From assembly GCF_037392515.1 (NCBI RefSeq), contig NC_090285.1, positions 1,677,501-1,741,500 on the forward strand: DNA of 64,000 nucleotides, written 5' to 3'. The first letter of the stretch is position 1; every line of letters begins with the position of its first letter. Origin of the DNA: Haliotis asinina. Lineage: Eukaryota; Mollusca; Gastropoda; Lepetellida; Haliotidae. Below, one piece after another: positions 20,666-33,102 of this stretch. Below the pieces are notes generated by a model. It saw only the letters and a list, made by a program, of their open reading frames with translations, did no database searches and was not told the DNA's origin. Position numbers and translations under genes: made by a program.

Positions 20666-22033
20666 AGTTATGATAGGCAGAGTAGCGATATTATTGGTGA
20701 ATAATGCCTTCAGAAAGAGGGAAAGAGGTAACTACCCAAAGTAACCCACAGTTACTAAACCAAAAGCCAAATGTTAATCCAAATGAGTGCCTTCAGAGAA
20801 ATATAACATCCACAGAGTAGAATTGCCTGTGGTAATAATGTACTGGATGTAAGCAACGCACCAATGTTACTGATGGAATTCAATAACAACTACTACTGGT
20901 AACCAACTAACTAAACACTAACACTAAAGCGACACTAAAGCGAACACTAAAGCGTTCTAAAGAAGGGAGTCATGTGTAAACGCCCATCAGCAAGTCAAGA
21001 AGCTGAAAGAAAAAACAAGTTAGTAATGTTCTGCATCATGCCTGGAATGAAATAAGTTGTCTTCAAACATCAACTTGAGAACAGCAGACTGGAAGCGGCG
21101 ATTTCCAAACCCAAAAGTTGACTCCTGCAAACTAAGTCACTACTGGACAAAATAACTATATGTGACTTCAATTAGAAACTAAGTTAGACTGACCTAAATA
21201 TCACTGAATATACTGATCCGAGTACAAACCCAACATATCAACCACTAACACATACTGTCCAGTTAGATATGAGAGATATACGAAGACAGTAAGTATTAAT
21301 GTGCAAAGGACAGGGCAAGTGCAGTGGTGCAGCAGTCAATTGGTCAACTATTGTTTTTGGCTATATGATTATATGAATGGTTTACCAGTTATGTACTATA
21401 ACTTAACTTTAATACTGGTTGGCAATACAGTTGTATGTATGTAGATTATTTTATTTTAATATTTATTTAGGCAATTGTAACCAGTATAAAGAATACCTTT
21501 ATGGTGCAAACAAGAGTCAAACTACATCACTTACCCACACACAACCACACCAAGAAATCAATGACTATGGTAGATGCAAACAAGTATAAATGAAACACAA
21601 ACACCGTATGGTGTCAAGTGAACAACTAAGAACAGAATTAATCATATCTTTATTGCTTGGCTTTGGTAGGATGCAAGAAATATACTATAAAGTATCTAAT
21701 AACTATGTGTTGGTATCAACGGAAGTGTTACATGATGAGCCGGCAATGTGACTGTAAACAAAAAAAACCAAAACAACCTAGCTGCAGCAATGGGGGACCA
21801 AGACAATGGTATACAACTGTACAATATGCAAGTATCGATGATACGAGCGTCTCTAGAAAGTCCACATAATTCAGATGCACCACACAGTCCAGGTATGCTA
21901 AAACAGTCTTCACAACGATCTGTATAGAGCTATGATCACCTGGATCGGAATCTGCTGACTGGCTAACTCTGTTGACTGTCCTCTCTGGCTGTACTATCTC
22001 AAGGAATGATAGTCCTCACTGGGGGCTCCAATT
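20666..22033 (-). other. Leader of the Ty3/Gypsy element with primer-binding region
   Basis: About 1.4 kb between the 5' LTR and gag, without recognisable protein. Directly inside the 5' LTR the minus strand reads AATTGGAGCCCCCAGTGAGG. The TGGAGCCCCC part, about 3 nt from the LTR, is the likely primer-binding site. I cannot name the tRNA. Confidence 0.6.
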
Positions 22034-23334
22034 TGTAACCGGGTTTGTGCGTGAATTATAATGACTCCAGGACACTGGTTACGGGTGTGAGAATATTTAT
22101 TCCGTTCTAATAACGTCACCCTGAAACAACACATGATTCAAGAAATACATAAGTCATAATATATACAGGAGTTGTAAAAGGAGTTGTTTAGGTGAAATAC
22201 TATCGTTACATATAAACTACAAGGGCGATCGTAATTGCCATGAATATTAAGTTAGGGAGACATATAAATACAGTAAACATGCCCCGATAAAGTATATACA
22301 GTACGCAAAACAACATAAATATACATTCCTACCCGGTGTATGGCACTAGGGTACACAGTGCAGCCCTGTCAAGCCGCCAAGTCAGTCAATCGCACGTATA
22401 ATCTGTATAAACAATGATCAACGTTAAAGTTAGGATAACGTAAACTAAACATATACACTCTACCATTTCAACGCCTAGGACATAATATAACTAGTTCAAA
22501 TTTCTATCACATTCATACATACATACGCACACACACACACCATACTTTCTCTCGTATATAAAATCAATCAATCAACCATCCAAAAGTGCAACCTTTACTC
22601 ACGGAAGACTGAAAACCCTTCAATGAAATGGATAACTTATTTGAATTCATATTAAATATTACACACTAAAATATTATTGAATTACTAGCAAGCTTTGTAA
22701 CCCTAACACGCCGAGACTAACTTGTACAAATACATACAAGTTGCAGTTTATATTTACACATAAATTACAGCTTTTATTAACACATAAACATCAACAATAT
22801 AGCATTTAAAGGTATACACACTAATTAATTGATATAAAGATTAAACTGACCTTTGGTGGTGTTCTAAGATGGTATTATCCAGCACGCTATAAATGTCTTG
22901 TCAGTGCAGGCAAAGAGAGTGGAGTGAACACTTGGGTTAGTGAAAGAGGACAAGAGTTTGAATGATCCAATCAGATTGGATCAATTAAGGGCACATAATA
23001 ATGTAATGACCCTACCTAACCACCCTTAATGAAACTAGAATAGCACTGACCTCATGGCTATTAATAGATATGTTTCTGACTGACAATACTGAGTATAGTC
23101 TGTTTCAAAATGTTATACCTGTTGATAGTAAAGCATTCATTACTATAAATACAGAACGTTATACCTGGAATGCAAAGTGATTGTTATACAATTGTGAATA
23201 ACTATACAAATGTGAAGTAATATCTCTGCAATTGCAATAAACTGTTAATATACAAACATTCATAAAATTGCTAAATGAGTTAAAACTAATATGTACATAA
23301 TTGTAAAAATACAATATCAAATATCGGCCACACA
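22034..23334 (-). repeat. 5' LTR of the Ty3/Gypsy element
   Basis: 1301 bp, equal in length to the 3' LTR and almost identical over its whole length. It has the same terminal TGTG/TACA and the same AATAAA position (22096-22101). Confidence 0.93.
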
Positions 23335-24450
23335 CACACACACCTGTCACTTGCACAGACACGATGTTCTTTGATACATAAAGTGACACCCTGTCCCCTG
23401 TCACATGCACGGACACCATATATCCCGTCACATACACCGTCATCTTGTTTCCGGACAGATACACTGACATCCTGTTCCCTGTAATGCACACAGACACTAT
23501 GTTTCCTCTCAAGCACACGGACACCCTGTTTCGTGTCACGCACAAAAACAACCTGCTCCCTGTCACATACACTAACAAACAGGTGCCCGTCACATGCACA
23601 GACACCCTCTTCATTGCTTCATACACAACCGCCCTGATTACTGTCACATACACACACACGCACACACTGTATTCCCAGTCAGATACACATATATCATGTT
23701 CACTGTCACATGCAGAACCCGTGTTCCTTATCACGTATACAGACACACACTTCCCTGTCACGTACACAGACATTGTCTTTAGTGTCACAGATTCGGTTCC
23801 CTGTCACCTACACAGACATTCTGTTTCTGCCACGTACACAGACACACCACTGCCAGTCACATGCATACACACACTATTCCCTATTATATAAACATATTTT
23901 GGTTGTCACAAACACGGACACATTGTTGCTCGTAACATATACACTCTGTTCCCTCAGAAATACACTGACACTCTGTTCTCCGTCTCATACACAAACACCC
24001 TGTTAGGTGTGTCATACACAGACACCCTGTAACTTATGCCATACCCATGCATATTGTTCCCTGCCTTATACACTGACACACTGTCCTGGTCACCTACACA
24101 GATGCCCTACTCCCTGTCACATACTCTGACACCCTGTGTTATACACAGCCATCATTTTTCCTTTCACAAACACAGACACCATAATCCCCGTCACACACAC
24201 ACACACGCACACATGCACACACACGCACGCTCGCGCACACACACACAGACACAGACTCACGGCACTCTGTCACATACACGGACACAATGTGGCCTGATAC
24301 TTACACAGACATCCAGTCTCCTAATAGATACGCTGACACCCTATTAACTGTCATAAGCACGGGAATCCTGTTCCATGTTTCATACACATACACCCTCTCC
24401 CCTAAAAGACACACTGACACCTTGTTCCCTGCCACATACACAGGCACTAT
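23335..24450. repeat. 27-bp minisatellite, unit 1, right part
   Basis: Continuation of the block at 12680-13649, with simple (CA)n runs near 23640 and 24200-24250. The open frames on both strands follow from the 27-bp period. Confidence 0.85.
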
Positions 24451-24930
24451 GTTCACTGTTTCTGGATCTACAACAGCCCTAGCATTACACAGAAATGTCT
24501 AGCCTAATGTACAGATTGAAGTACAAAATACTAAGGCGATATTGATATGCGTACAAAACATTCAGTTTCTCCGCTTCTTATTGTCCACCAATAGGTATCA
24601 AAAGGAAATATGAAATGGCTACTATCGTATTGTTCTATATACGACAAAAAAGGGAATGTAGCTTCTGAGTTTATTCCACGGCCAGAGACCAACTGCCGCA
24701 CTTCATTCGGACCTCCCGGGATATCCCTCGCCTCTGATCCTCACGGGTCATCAGCTGATCATCCTGCCCGGGATCCAGCTCAGTCTCCCTTACAACTACA
24801 TATAGTAATATAATCTGTCTAGTCTACACATGCAATAAGTTCTTAATTCTACGTTGCCTACTAGTACTGTCTTCCACTTTGTTTCATTTATATTTATACC
24901 AAGTACACTAACATGTATGTATAGCCAATA
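24451..24930 (+). other. Conserved non-repeat stretch between the two gene heads, unit 1/2 border
   Basis: Contains the start of a conserved frame at 24614 (MKWLLSYCSIYDKKGN...). In units 2-4 this frame runs 100 codons (36902, 48475, 60298), but here it ends after 67 codons with a different tail. No domain or signal peptide is convincing. Relative to units 2-4, about 500 bp upstream of this point are missing here, including the 97-codon frame described at 36348. Confidence 0.35.
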
Positions 24931-24934
24931 ATAA

Positions 24935-25035
24935 TTCATATATCTATAACATACCTACGACATTTATATATCTATAACATCTATAACATCACTGCGACAT
25001 TTATATATCTGTAACATCTATTACATCACTACGAT
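24935..25035. repeat. AT-rich 37-bp VNTR, shortest copy
   Basis: Two to three copies of a unit like 'acatttatatatctataaca' plus 'tctataacatcactacg'. The same locus is about 440 bp in unit 2, 585 bp in unit 3 and 400 bp in unit 4. Confidence 0.75.
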
Positions 25036-25430
25036 ACTACTATGTATTTTTCATGATAGAGCTCTGAGCATGCACCAACAGATGGCGCATATTACACTCT
25101 ACAAACAAAGAAACGCATATATGAAATTCAAATATGATACTTACAATATGTACACATATCTAAACTCAAACACTTTTTAGGTTTGCACATTGTTTCTGGA
25201 AGAACTTTTAGAAGATCATGCTTGACCAAACGCATCCGAAACTGATTTTGAATGGTTTTGTCAATCAAGATTGTTATGATGTGCTTGGATGTCATGCAGC
25301 ACGAAGATCAGGCACAATAATTACAGTATGTGACTACAAAAGAACCAAATGACTCTCACAATTTCAGCAAAGGGCTTTGCAAATACTGTACACGACAATG
25401 GGACGTCTCAACGCTGCCGATCGAAATTAG

Positions 25431-27485
25431 GCAATTGAACGACTGCAAGCTGGCGAGTCAAAGAGTGATTTGGCAAGGATCTTCGATTTGGTCAAAGAAA
25501 TTCGACAAATGAGCACGATCATCCACGATCTCTGTCATCTGTACAGGTAACGTATTTGTCCTGATGTCACTGAAACCAGGGATCCACTCAAATGACTTTC
25601 ACCCCTAATTTTAGGGGGATATCGCTTTATTGATTTCATTTACGACTGCGACAGATGGTCTCCGAAGTTCGTTATAAGTTCAGAAGCATTTGTCAGTATG
25701 ATTTTCATCTTACTCACCTTACACAATTACAAGCTACCCACGTTTAGCAGGAAAATGCCCACCTCATCAAGCATGCAGTTAACCCCAGTGTGATTTTGGC
25801 ACTAAATATTTTTGGTGGTATGAGTCATGTGTATTTTGCAGTACTAAACCAATACGCAGTTGTCTTTATTTGTCAGTCGGACTGACAAGGTAGTCTAAAA
25901 GATGAAGCCTTTAGTCTTGGCAACGAAGGTGTGGGTTCGGATTCCCATAGTGGTATGAATCCCATTTCCGACGTACTGGAATATTGGCAAATCCAAGCTC
26001 ACCCACTGACTCATCTCTGAACTGTATGGTTCTGCGCTACAGGACGTACGTCGGCCGCCAAGCAGAGTTCCTGGACACCAACAAAGATGGCCGCGTAGAC
26101 AGGTCCGAGGCTACCAACTATCTTGGGGTGGATCACGAGGACGAAGAACTTCACGATTTCACGAACAAGGCTGATTTCAAACGTGACTACCTCCGCTTGA
26201 CGTTCACCATACGTTGACCCAGTGTACTTTAGCAGGAGTGCCGGGCACGTGTGGTATAATTATCATTAAGCATTGCTTTGGAAAGAATGAAAAGGTCATT
26301 ACGCCATTGCTGCTCTCTATAAACAGATTAACATTTTGAACAGATAAAAGATTCAAATCTTAGAAAAGGCATTTAGATGTAAGACTCGTTTGTATTTCGG
26401 TTTAGAATCGGAGTATCTGGGTTACGTTATGCTGTGGCTTGTGTCCAAAACTCAGCTCACTATCTCAGTTGCCTCCCTTGTGTACTGCAGGCGACGGTAT
26501 AGTGGACTTGGACGAGTTCCTTCATGGCACAAGCCCAGAAGGAACATCGTAAGTTGTTTCTATAGGCCCAGTTCTGATCATAAGCTATTAGGTTAGAATT
26601 AGTTTATTGGCGAACGTATTCCATAGGGTTTACGGTTAGTGTTAGAATTAGGTAAAGCGCGGACATATTTTATAGGGTTTACGGTTAGGGTCAGAATTAG
26701 GTTAGGGGCGGACATATTCTATAGGGTTCACGTTTAGGGTTAGAATTAGGTTAGGGGTGGACATATTTTATAAGGGATATGGGTTAGGGTTGAATGTGAT
26801 ATTGTACAAAGCTCCTGGTAAACTATGTTTGGGTATATCCTGAGGCACAAAACATCTTGTGTATCGTTCCTGGGATGGAGATCAGGTGGACACAGTGACT
26901 TCTCGGTAGACACACTGGACACTTGACACCTTATTGAGGAGACCTGGCTGAGCTACTGTGTCATGTCACCTATGTAGGGTGGACTGACTGTCTCGGACTT
27001 CCTCGGGGATGTAGTATCGGTTATTACGGGTACTTGAAATACACCGGAACTATTGCAAAAACATGGCTGCCCTGTTGTTTCGGTGTAACTGAACTATTGC
27101 CGAAATGTGGCTGCACTATTGCTTGAATCTGGCAGCCCTGTTGTTTGGGTGTGGCTGGAATATTGCTGATCGCTGACACAACTTAAACCCTTGCCTTGCA
27201 CGTGCAGATGCAGGTTAGGATTGGTCCTCCTTGTCCTGTGTACCATTTCAGGGGATCTGTCTCGTTGACTTGGTGGATGTTTGCCAACGTATTCCAGTGG
27301 CGCTCCTGGTGCTCAATTACTGAGTTGTCTTCCCGATTTGAATATTAACAGACTGGCGTCAGGTAGCTGGGATAGTGCGTATTGTGTCGTGAAACACGAA
27401 ACCAATCAAAACCCTCCAAATCTGGAATTGATCCATTTGTTGATGGATAATATGTAATATTACTTCTTTTGTCTGTTTCAGTTGA
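25431..27485 (+). CDS. EF-hand protein, plus-strand gene of unit 2, altered C-terminus
   Basis: Exons are 25431-25546, 26043-26182, 26491-26548 and 27482-27485. The first visible exon follows AG at 25430 (weak acceptor). It encodes a helical segment beginning AIERLQAGESKSDLARIF and ending HDLCHLYR, without the 10-residue repeats of units 3-5. EF-hand 1 is DTNKDGRVDRSE; EF-hand 2 is DFKRDGIVDLDE. Compared with unit 1, the second EF-hand exon has an 11-bp deletion after the loop, so the tail becomes EFLHGTSPEGTS and stops at TGA as soon as the last exon is joined. The donor after exon 26043-26182 is gtgact instead of gtgagt. The TATA box seen upstream in units 3-5 reads TACAAAA here. AATAAA is at 27541. 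The start is not settled: an ATG lies in frame at residue 27 of the first exon, and no signal-peptide exon was found. It may be expressed or may be decaying. Confidence 0.55.
25870..26025 (+). repeat. tRNA-derived SINE, unit 2
   Basis: Same module as 415-570, with box-B-like GGTTCGGATTCCC. It abuts the acceptor of the EF-hand exon at 26043. Confidence 0.6.
26590..26795. repeat. 49-bp TTAGGG-containing minisatellite, unit 2
   Basis: About four copies of the intronic unit described at 1500-1850. Units 3-5 lack it because the whole surrounding segment is deleted there. Confidence 0.7.
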
Positions 27486-27540
27486 CTGAGATTAGCAACA
27501 CATTTCACATCCTCATGTTTCAACACATGCGCCAATATTC

Positions 27541-27546
27541 AATAAA
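27541..27546 (+). terminator. Poly(A) signal AATAAA of the unit 2 plus-strand gene
   Basis: Canonical AATAAA about 55 bp past the predicted stop, as in unit 1. Confidence 0.55.
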
Positions 27547-27555
27547 GTTACATTT

Positions 27556-27960
27556 TGTTTCATGTCAACTCTCGTCGTTGTGTTTTATACAGTATGGTTG
27601 ATGTACAGGGCTTGTGTTTCATGTCAACTCTCCCTGTTCTGTGTTATAAAGTATGGTTGATGTACATGGCTTCTGCCAATACTGTAGATGCAGGCGCCGT
27701 GTAGGTTTTCATAACAATCTGACCTAACTTCCCTACATGGTTGTCTACTTGCTGGTCAAGTTTACCGAATTTCTAGAGTGGCATTATTTAGAAGTTGGGG
27801 AGTAATATAACGACAAGCTTTATGGATTAACAGTTTCTTTATTCAGATGATGCGACGTTTCCATACAGATCCTTTATCTTTGTCAGATACCAGCTTGACA
27901 ACGATACAAAAATCTGAATAAAGAACTTGTTCATTCATAAAGCTTGCCCTTATAAGTTTA
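27556..27960. repeat. 59-bp repeats and hairpin element, unit 2
   Basis: Two copies of the 59-bp unit (to about 27690), then the hairpin element at about 27805-27955. As in unit 1, the hairpin lacks part of its right arm. Confidence 0.6.
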
Positions 27961-28189
27961 GGGAAATGGCGCCATGAGACGTAAAGAAGGAAATTCACAC
28001 AAAATACCGAGTGCACACGAGCACACAGTCTCAACCTGTGTCTCAGCGGTGTTTGGGTAACGCATGTTTTCTAATGTTCTATTCATGACCAGGCAGCATA
28101 TATTTTATCACATAAAGCAAAACTAACAGACATGGGGTCAACACAGTTAGTTAGTCCTACTGCAGCCACACTACAGGCCTGAAAATATT

Positions 28190-28460
28190 CCAATCCGGAG
28201 TGAACAATTAAACCGGTGATTGCTATCTTAATATTACATTGGGACACGCTATCATATCAGGGTTGCCGCCATATAACTCGAATATTGCTCAGTGCGGCGT
28301 AAACCTAAACTCACACCAATTAGTAGCCAGAGGCTGTTCAACTTACCAGGTGGACGATCTCAGAGACTTGACTGTTTCAATGTACCATGACGGGTCAGTA
28401 GCTGCTCACAGTATCAACCAGTGGTTTGCCTCACCCATAATCGATTATGTACCGATTAAG
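28190..28460. repeat. Gastropod SINE-like module, unit 2
   Basis: Equivalent of 4555-4830, with 'gccgccatataactcgaata' and 'gctcagtgcggcgtaaac'. Confidence 0.5.
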
Positions 28461-29353
28461 AATATAAACACCAACCAAACAAAATGTATTTGCTCTCTTG
28501 TATACCAGATAAATGCTAAATGACGTCACCTAAAGTGATTTTACGTTCTCTTCTTTTAACGTTTCAGCAAAAAACGATATAATGTTGTATAATCTGTTTT
28601 GAACAGAAAAAAGCTCCAGTTACCAAACAGAAATATTCATATTTGATACTATCTAACCGTCCCCTGATATGTGATTTACCACAGAATACACGCCATGATT
28701 GCACCGTCTTGTGGCAGCATACCAAATGGGTAATCTTCGTGTACCCATTGAATTCAAAACGTTTTCCTTTCCCGTCTCCAGCTGTGTGAACGCATATACA
28801 CGTGTGTAAAACTACCATCCAACCGAACCCGAGTTATATTGGACATCACATGGAACAAACACAAATGTCTGAGTGAAACTTTAATCAATGCACACAGCAC
28901 GCCAATGTCAATGAGAGAAAATAGTTCATCGCACAGGTTCGACATTCGGCAGCCTCGTTCTGGATTCCGACATCAGATCACGGGGCTGAAACACACGAAC
29001 AGTTCTGTGTATGAGGTGCGTATGATGATTTGGTCAGTAGAACATTCACATCAGTGAAACTGAGTTACATTTCATTTAATGATCGTCTTTGACACAATGC
29101 ATTGCTTTACAACACTCGCGCGCACACAATCACGAAAACACAATACATGTATACCCTCGCACACACACAGTCACACACACTTTTAGACGACGATATCGTA
29201 TGGTATGTAATTACGAAACGTTTCCACGTAATATTCCGTGAGAGATCTCTGGTAACATGTGTGTGTGGGTCCCCATCAAACGTTGCTTGTAATGGCTCTC
29301 TTGTAACCTATGCAACCTTCAGTAACGAATGCCTGAAAGAGTTATCCTATAAC

Positions 29354-31048
29354 CTAGGCTGTAAGAGGGGTGGTACGTAATTTCCTACGCTTTCATGCTT
29401 TTGGAGCTGAAGAGTAATGTGGAATATTGAAGAACATCTGTAGACAGACAGAACATTGTGTACTAGTATGTTGGAGGTATGGCTGTTCTCTGAACACTGT
29501 GGGGAGTGGGGGAAGCAGCAAAGTGTAAACAATAATTACCAGATTCTGGACCTTCGTCCTCGAACGTCCACGCCGCATCAAAGAACTCGTCCACATCCAC
29601 GTTGCCATCACCTTTCAACCATTACAGAAACGACAATCTGAGGACGTGCGTGAAGTCAATGAATCGGACCACAGTGATCGAGTAAAAGCTTTGGAATCTA
29701 CCATTAAAATGTTGTATATAGTGGTGTAACAAACATAAACCTTTGCTTATAGTCTATTAGGTAGAATGGGTGTCTAAATCACAGAGCTACATTTGGCTCA
29801 ACAATATGACTTAGACAAGCGCCCTCACACCCAGTGAGACAGTCACACGCACGCAAGCACGCAAGCACGCAAGCACGCACACACGCACACCCACTGGGAT
29901 AACCACCGTAACTTAAAGCTGTATGCGACATTACAAGTTGTCAGTGTTAAATGCATTATGCTTCAAGCTGTTACGAGCTTCACGTAGCCAGCAACTCACG
30001 TTTGGCATCGGCCATGTTCATGAAGTGGTCGAGTTGGGTGTCGCTTTGGTCGACTCCGAAGTAGCTAGCGGCCTCGGACCTGTCCACCAATCCATCTGTG
30101 TTCGCGTCCACAGCCCGAATCTCACGCTCTGTAAACTTTCTGTTGAAGTGAATATTTGCACAGTGAATTAACAAGTTCACCTCGTTAGGAGCATTCAAAA
30201 TAATTGAATTTCTAATCATCAGTCGACATCAGTCACCATCAGTCGGTATGCTCAGCTTATCGGAGTCAGGTAACAGAGCGCATTCATTCAATGAGCTGAG
30301 TTTCCGGATGAAATAGTAAATGACATTAAAACCATACTGAACAAAATACCGATAAGCAATTTGCGAAGAAATCGTTTTTAAGGAGCACAGATGAATCATA
30401 ACATTTGACCTTTTGTAACCTAAGCGATGGAAATCAGAGTAATCGTGATTAGCAACAGAAACAGAAGTTCAGTTCTCCTTAAGGCAAACTACCTGTGAAA
30501 GTCAGCAAAAGGGACTTTTCTACTGATAATCATTAGTGACACCATGTGTTCGGGAGAAGAGTAATATGTTGTCCTACCGTTAGCACCCGCTGTTTACAGT
30601 ATTTGCATGACAACATTAAGCGTTACAGTCCTCGTACAGCATCCATGTGGAGAATCGAACCCGAGTTTACACTTTTACCACTGGGCTATCCCACTGCGTC
30701 TTAATGAAGAGTAGCTCTTTTCGATAAAAAGAGATTTGAGTGGTGTCTGTTGAAAGTGATAATACTGAATAATGTTGTCGAAACATTATCTTTTACAGTG
30801 TACCATAATTAGTAGAACATTGAAACTAAGAGTTATTTCAATAAATACGTTAACTGTAAATACCTGTACAGACCACACCCGATCTTTATTCCCGTGTGGT
30901 CAGGCCTGAAATAGGTTTTAGCCACAGTACCCAAAACTGGCTTGATGAAGGGTTTACTTGTTCGTCTCCCCCAACGTTTTCGCCAAAACCCATCCGTTCC
31001 CATGACGACCAGGACAGTGGTCAAACATAGAAGAAACGCCAGCCTCAT
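29354..31048 (-). CDS. Small secreted EF-hand protein, minus-strand gene of unit 2
   Basis: Coding exons are 30864-31048, 30000-30139, 29540-29611 and 29354-29358, with the same borders and phases as unit 1. The predicted product is 133 aa: signal peptide MRLAFLLCLTTVLVVMG, basic FWRKRWGRR stretch, EF-hand loops DANTDGLVDRSE and DAKRDGNVDVDE, ending GPESA with TAG as the second codon of the last exon. One distinctive change, Leu to Trp in DAAWTFEDE, lies after the second loop. The acceptor TTTTCAG 7 bp before the ATG suggests an upstream untranslated exon. A candidate ATTAAA lies at 28880-28885. It is nearly identical to the unit 3 and 4 copies. Secreted calcium binder; tissue role unknown. 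Confidence 0.72.
29838..29893. repeat. (GCAC/CACG)n microsatellite
   Basis: 'cacgcaagcacgcaagcacg' and related short runs in the intron between the two EF-hand exons of the minus-strand gene. Shorter in units 1, 3 and 4. Confidence 0.6.
30640..30710 (-). repeat. SINE head remnant, minus strand, unit 2
   Basis: Internally deleted copy of the SINE at 7380-7482: GCAGTGGGATAGCCCAGTGG and GGGTTCGATTCTCC remain on the minus strand, and the middle is gone. The same remnant is at about 42145-42215 (unit 3) and 54205-54275 (unit 4). Confidence 0.55.
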
Positions 31049-31054
31049 TCTTAC

Positions 31055-31545
31055 TCTGAAAATAATGTCAAATCATGTGAAATTCGGTAATGGAGACATG
31101 CGAATAATGTAGTTCATGAAGAGAAGTTGGCAAGGCCCGATTATTCAAGAAATTTGAAAATTATGTCAAATATTGAGAAATTCGGTAATGAGACATGAGA
31201 ATTCTGTAATTCCTAATCGCGATCCAAACCGCGATTACATGTATTCCATAGAGCATAGAGAGTAGAGCTGTGTATCTTCGCCTAAGTAGCGAGACCATAT
31301 AAACCAGCGGCCAAACGAAACGCCAACAGAATAGAAACGTCTGTAAATTGCCAAAATATTTGAAAATAGCTAAAACACATATCTCGAACACAGCATGTCT
31401 ATTCCCACTGGACATTGGCACTTTTACGAAAAAAAACCAGAATATGCACGAATACAGGAAACTGTACACAAAGTTACCCGTTTCATACTAGGCTATAAAA
31501 ACTAACCAGCTTTATTCTCTTACACCGACTGACAACAGGACCATA
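31055..31545. other. Upstream region of the unit 2 minus-strand gene
   Basis: Probably 5' intron or promoter of the minus-strand gene. It contains an inverted pair 'aatcgcgatcc/aaccgcgatta' near 31215-31235. A 102-codon minus-strand frame at 31161-31469 is conserved in unit 3 but rearranged in units 1 and 4, so it is not supported as coding. Confidence 0.35.
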
Positions 31546-31549
31546 CCTC

Positions 31550-32012
31550 GTTTAACACCAGAGCGGAGGTAGTGAGCAATCTGTATGTTACAGATGGAAC
31601 AGACACAAGAGCATGTGGCTAGGACCATGGGGTGCTGTAAAAAAAAGTTCATCATCGGAAGGCACGTCACACGTCTACGGCAGACTGCCAGTACTGTAGA
31701 CAGGCCAAAGACCGATATACTGAAGGTCTCTACCCAACTGGCAACAGCGACACTGGCAAAAAGTGTGAAATTTGCTGACGGAAGCAAGTTTTAGCTCTAC
31801 AAGATCAGTCCTCCACTGAGCACCTTTGGGAATAATTGGGACGTCGTATTCGGAAACGCCCAAAGCAACCATTGACGAAGAACGTGTTGGCAGTTGCTCT
31901 GCTAAAGGAGTGGAACGCATCCCTAATCAAAACGTCAGAAGAATCAGCTACTCACTTCGACCCCAGATTCAGGCCTGTATCACTGTTAGGAGAGGCCATA
32001 CCCGGCACTGAG
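31550..32012 (+). pseudogene. Tc1-like transposase remnant A, unit 2
   Basis: The clearest copy. MLQMEQTQEHVARTMGC leads to RHVTRLRQTASTVDRP (DNA-binding part). KSVKFADGSKF*LYK (first-Asp block) follows, then LGRRIRKRPKQPLTK ... LLKEWN (the C-terminal E block). About 250 codons of the catalytic middle are missing, so this is a non-autonomous, internally deleted Tc1 relic carried along by the segmental duplication. Confidence 0.65.
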
Positions 32013-32423
32013 CAATATGTGCTGCTCAGAAAGTTGTAAAAGCTCCAAGTCCATTCTGCATTGGTGATCAAATACTGGATAATGCACCCCAGTGTCAATC
32101 TTGTGATAACAGATAACGATCTGCGTTGTTTTTCTTCTTGTTATCCATTACATACTGCTGCTGAATGATTGCTTTTTGTCATAACACATTCAACGTGACC
32201 ATATTTTGCCTAAGTTTTGTTTTAGGCCAGAAAATCTATATGAATCCCGTAGAATTGCGTCGCTAACCATCATACACCATATGGGCTACACATTTGAGTC
32301 ACTGCCGTGATAGATGACTAACCCTCTTCTTAATGGTATTGTCCATATTTGGACCCTATGTAGATACCACACCAATGCCAGTCTGTTTGGCTAAAAACGG
32401 AATGCTGAATTACAATGTAGCTC

Positions 32424-32648
32424 AGTGAAGACTCTAAATCCGCAAAAATCGACCATCTTAAAGCCAATCCAAACCTCAACATCAGATGGAACACCAATAG
32501 GTTTATCCAAAGGAACAAGACTGACTTCTCAGCTCGCAAACTACTTGAAGCTGTCCGTAAAAGAACATTAGTCCACCCATCAACAGAGATGAAGGATCTA
32601 CCACTACGACCACCATTAATCTGTTTCCCCTGGGAAGTCGAGTTTTAG
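32424..32648 (+). pseudogene. Open frame of unknown origin, 75 codons
   Basis: Plus-strand frame without a start codon, containing RWNTNRFIQRNKTDFSARKL and ending FPWEVEF-stop. It stays open in units 2, 3 (43932-44156) and 4 (55947-56171) but is broken in unit 1. Composition is protein-like, and the neighbouring Tc1 pieces suggest a transposon or processed-gene fragment. I do not recognise the family. Confidence 0.3.
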
Positions 32649-33102
32649 GCAGCAATGCTTTTACAAACAATTCAGTGTATTGTATTGGCAGAATCACTTA
32701 ACTATGCATTCTAGCTAGTTTATATCCTCTCTCTGTTACGACATCGTTCATAGTTGTTAATAAATGGTGTTATTTGTCTACCAACTGATACATATTTCAG
32801 TAACTTGAAGACGAGTATTTAACAGTCCACAGAGTTGTTTACATTCTGTCACTTCTACACTGACTCCTTTTTTTTCAGGTAACAAAGACAGTAGACAAAA
32901 GCACATTCCTAATTGTTTTTCAAATTCAGATGAATTTGAATGAGACTCTCTTCCTATTCCTAATGCAATACGCCTTGCAACGTCAAGTAGTATTTAATTT
33001 CTTGTCTATCGAAGCACGAGTATACCGTATCTGACGATGAATCGTTACACCACTAACAAAGACAGACTAGAAAGCATGATCTAACACACAAGTACGAGAA
33101 TC

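Larger units (their letters stand above)
13650..23334 (-). mobile_element. Ty3/Gypsy LTR retrotransposon, 9.7 kb, looks whole and young
   Basis: Minus-strand element with two LTRs of 1301 bp (22034-23334 as 5' LTR, 13650-14950 as 3' LTR) that begin TGTG and end TACA. I noticed only about two differences between them, which points to a recent insertion. Internal order is primer-binding region, leader, gag, protease, reverse transcriptase, RNase H, integrase, polypurine tract. RT before integrase places it in Ty3/Gypsy; I cannot assign a lineage. It sits in the 27-bp CA-rich minisatellite of unit 1 and is absent from units 2-4. The flanks offer a 4-bp CACA target duplication, but the CA-rich site makes this ambiguous. 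Confidence 0.93.
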
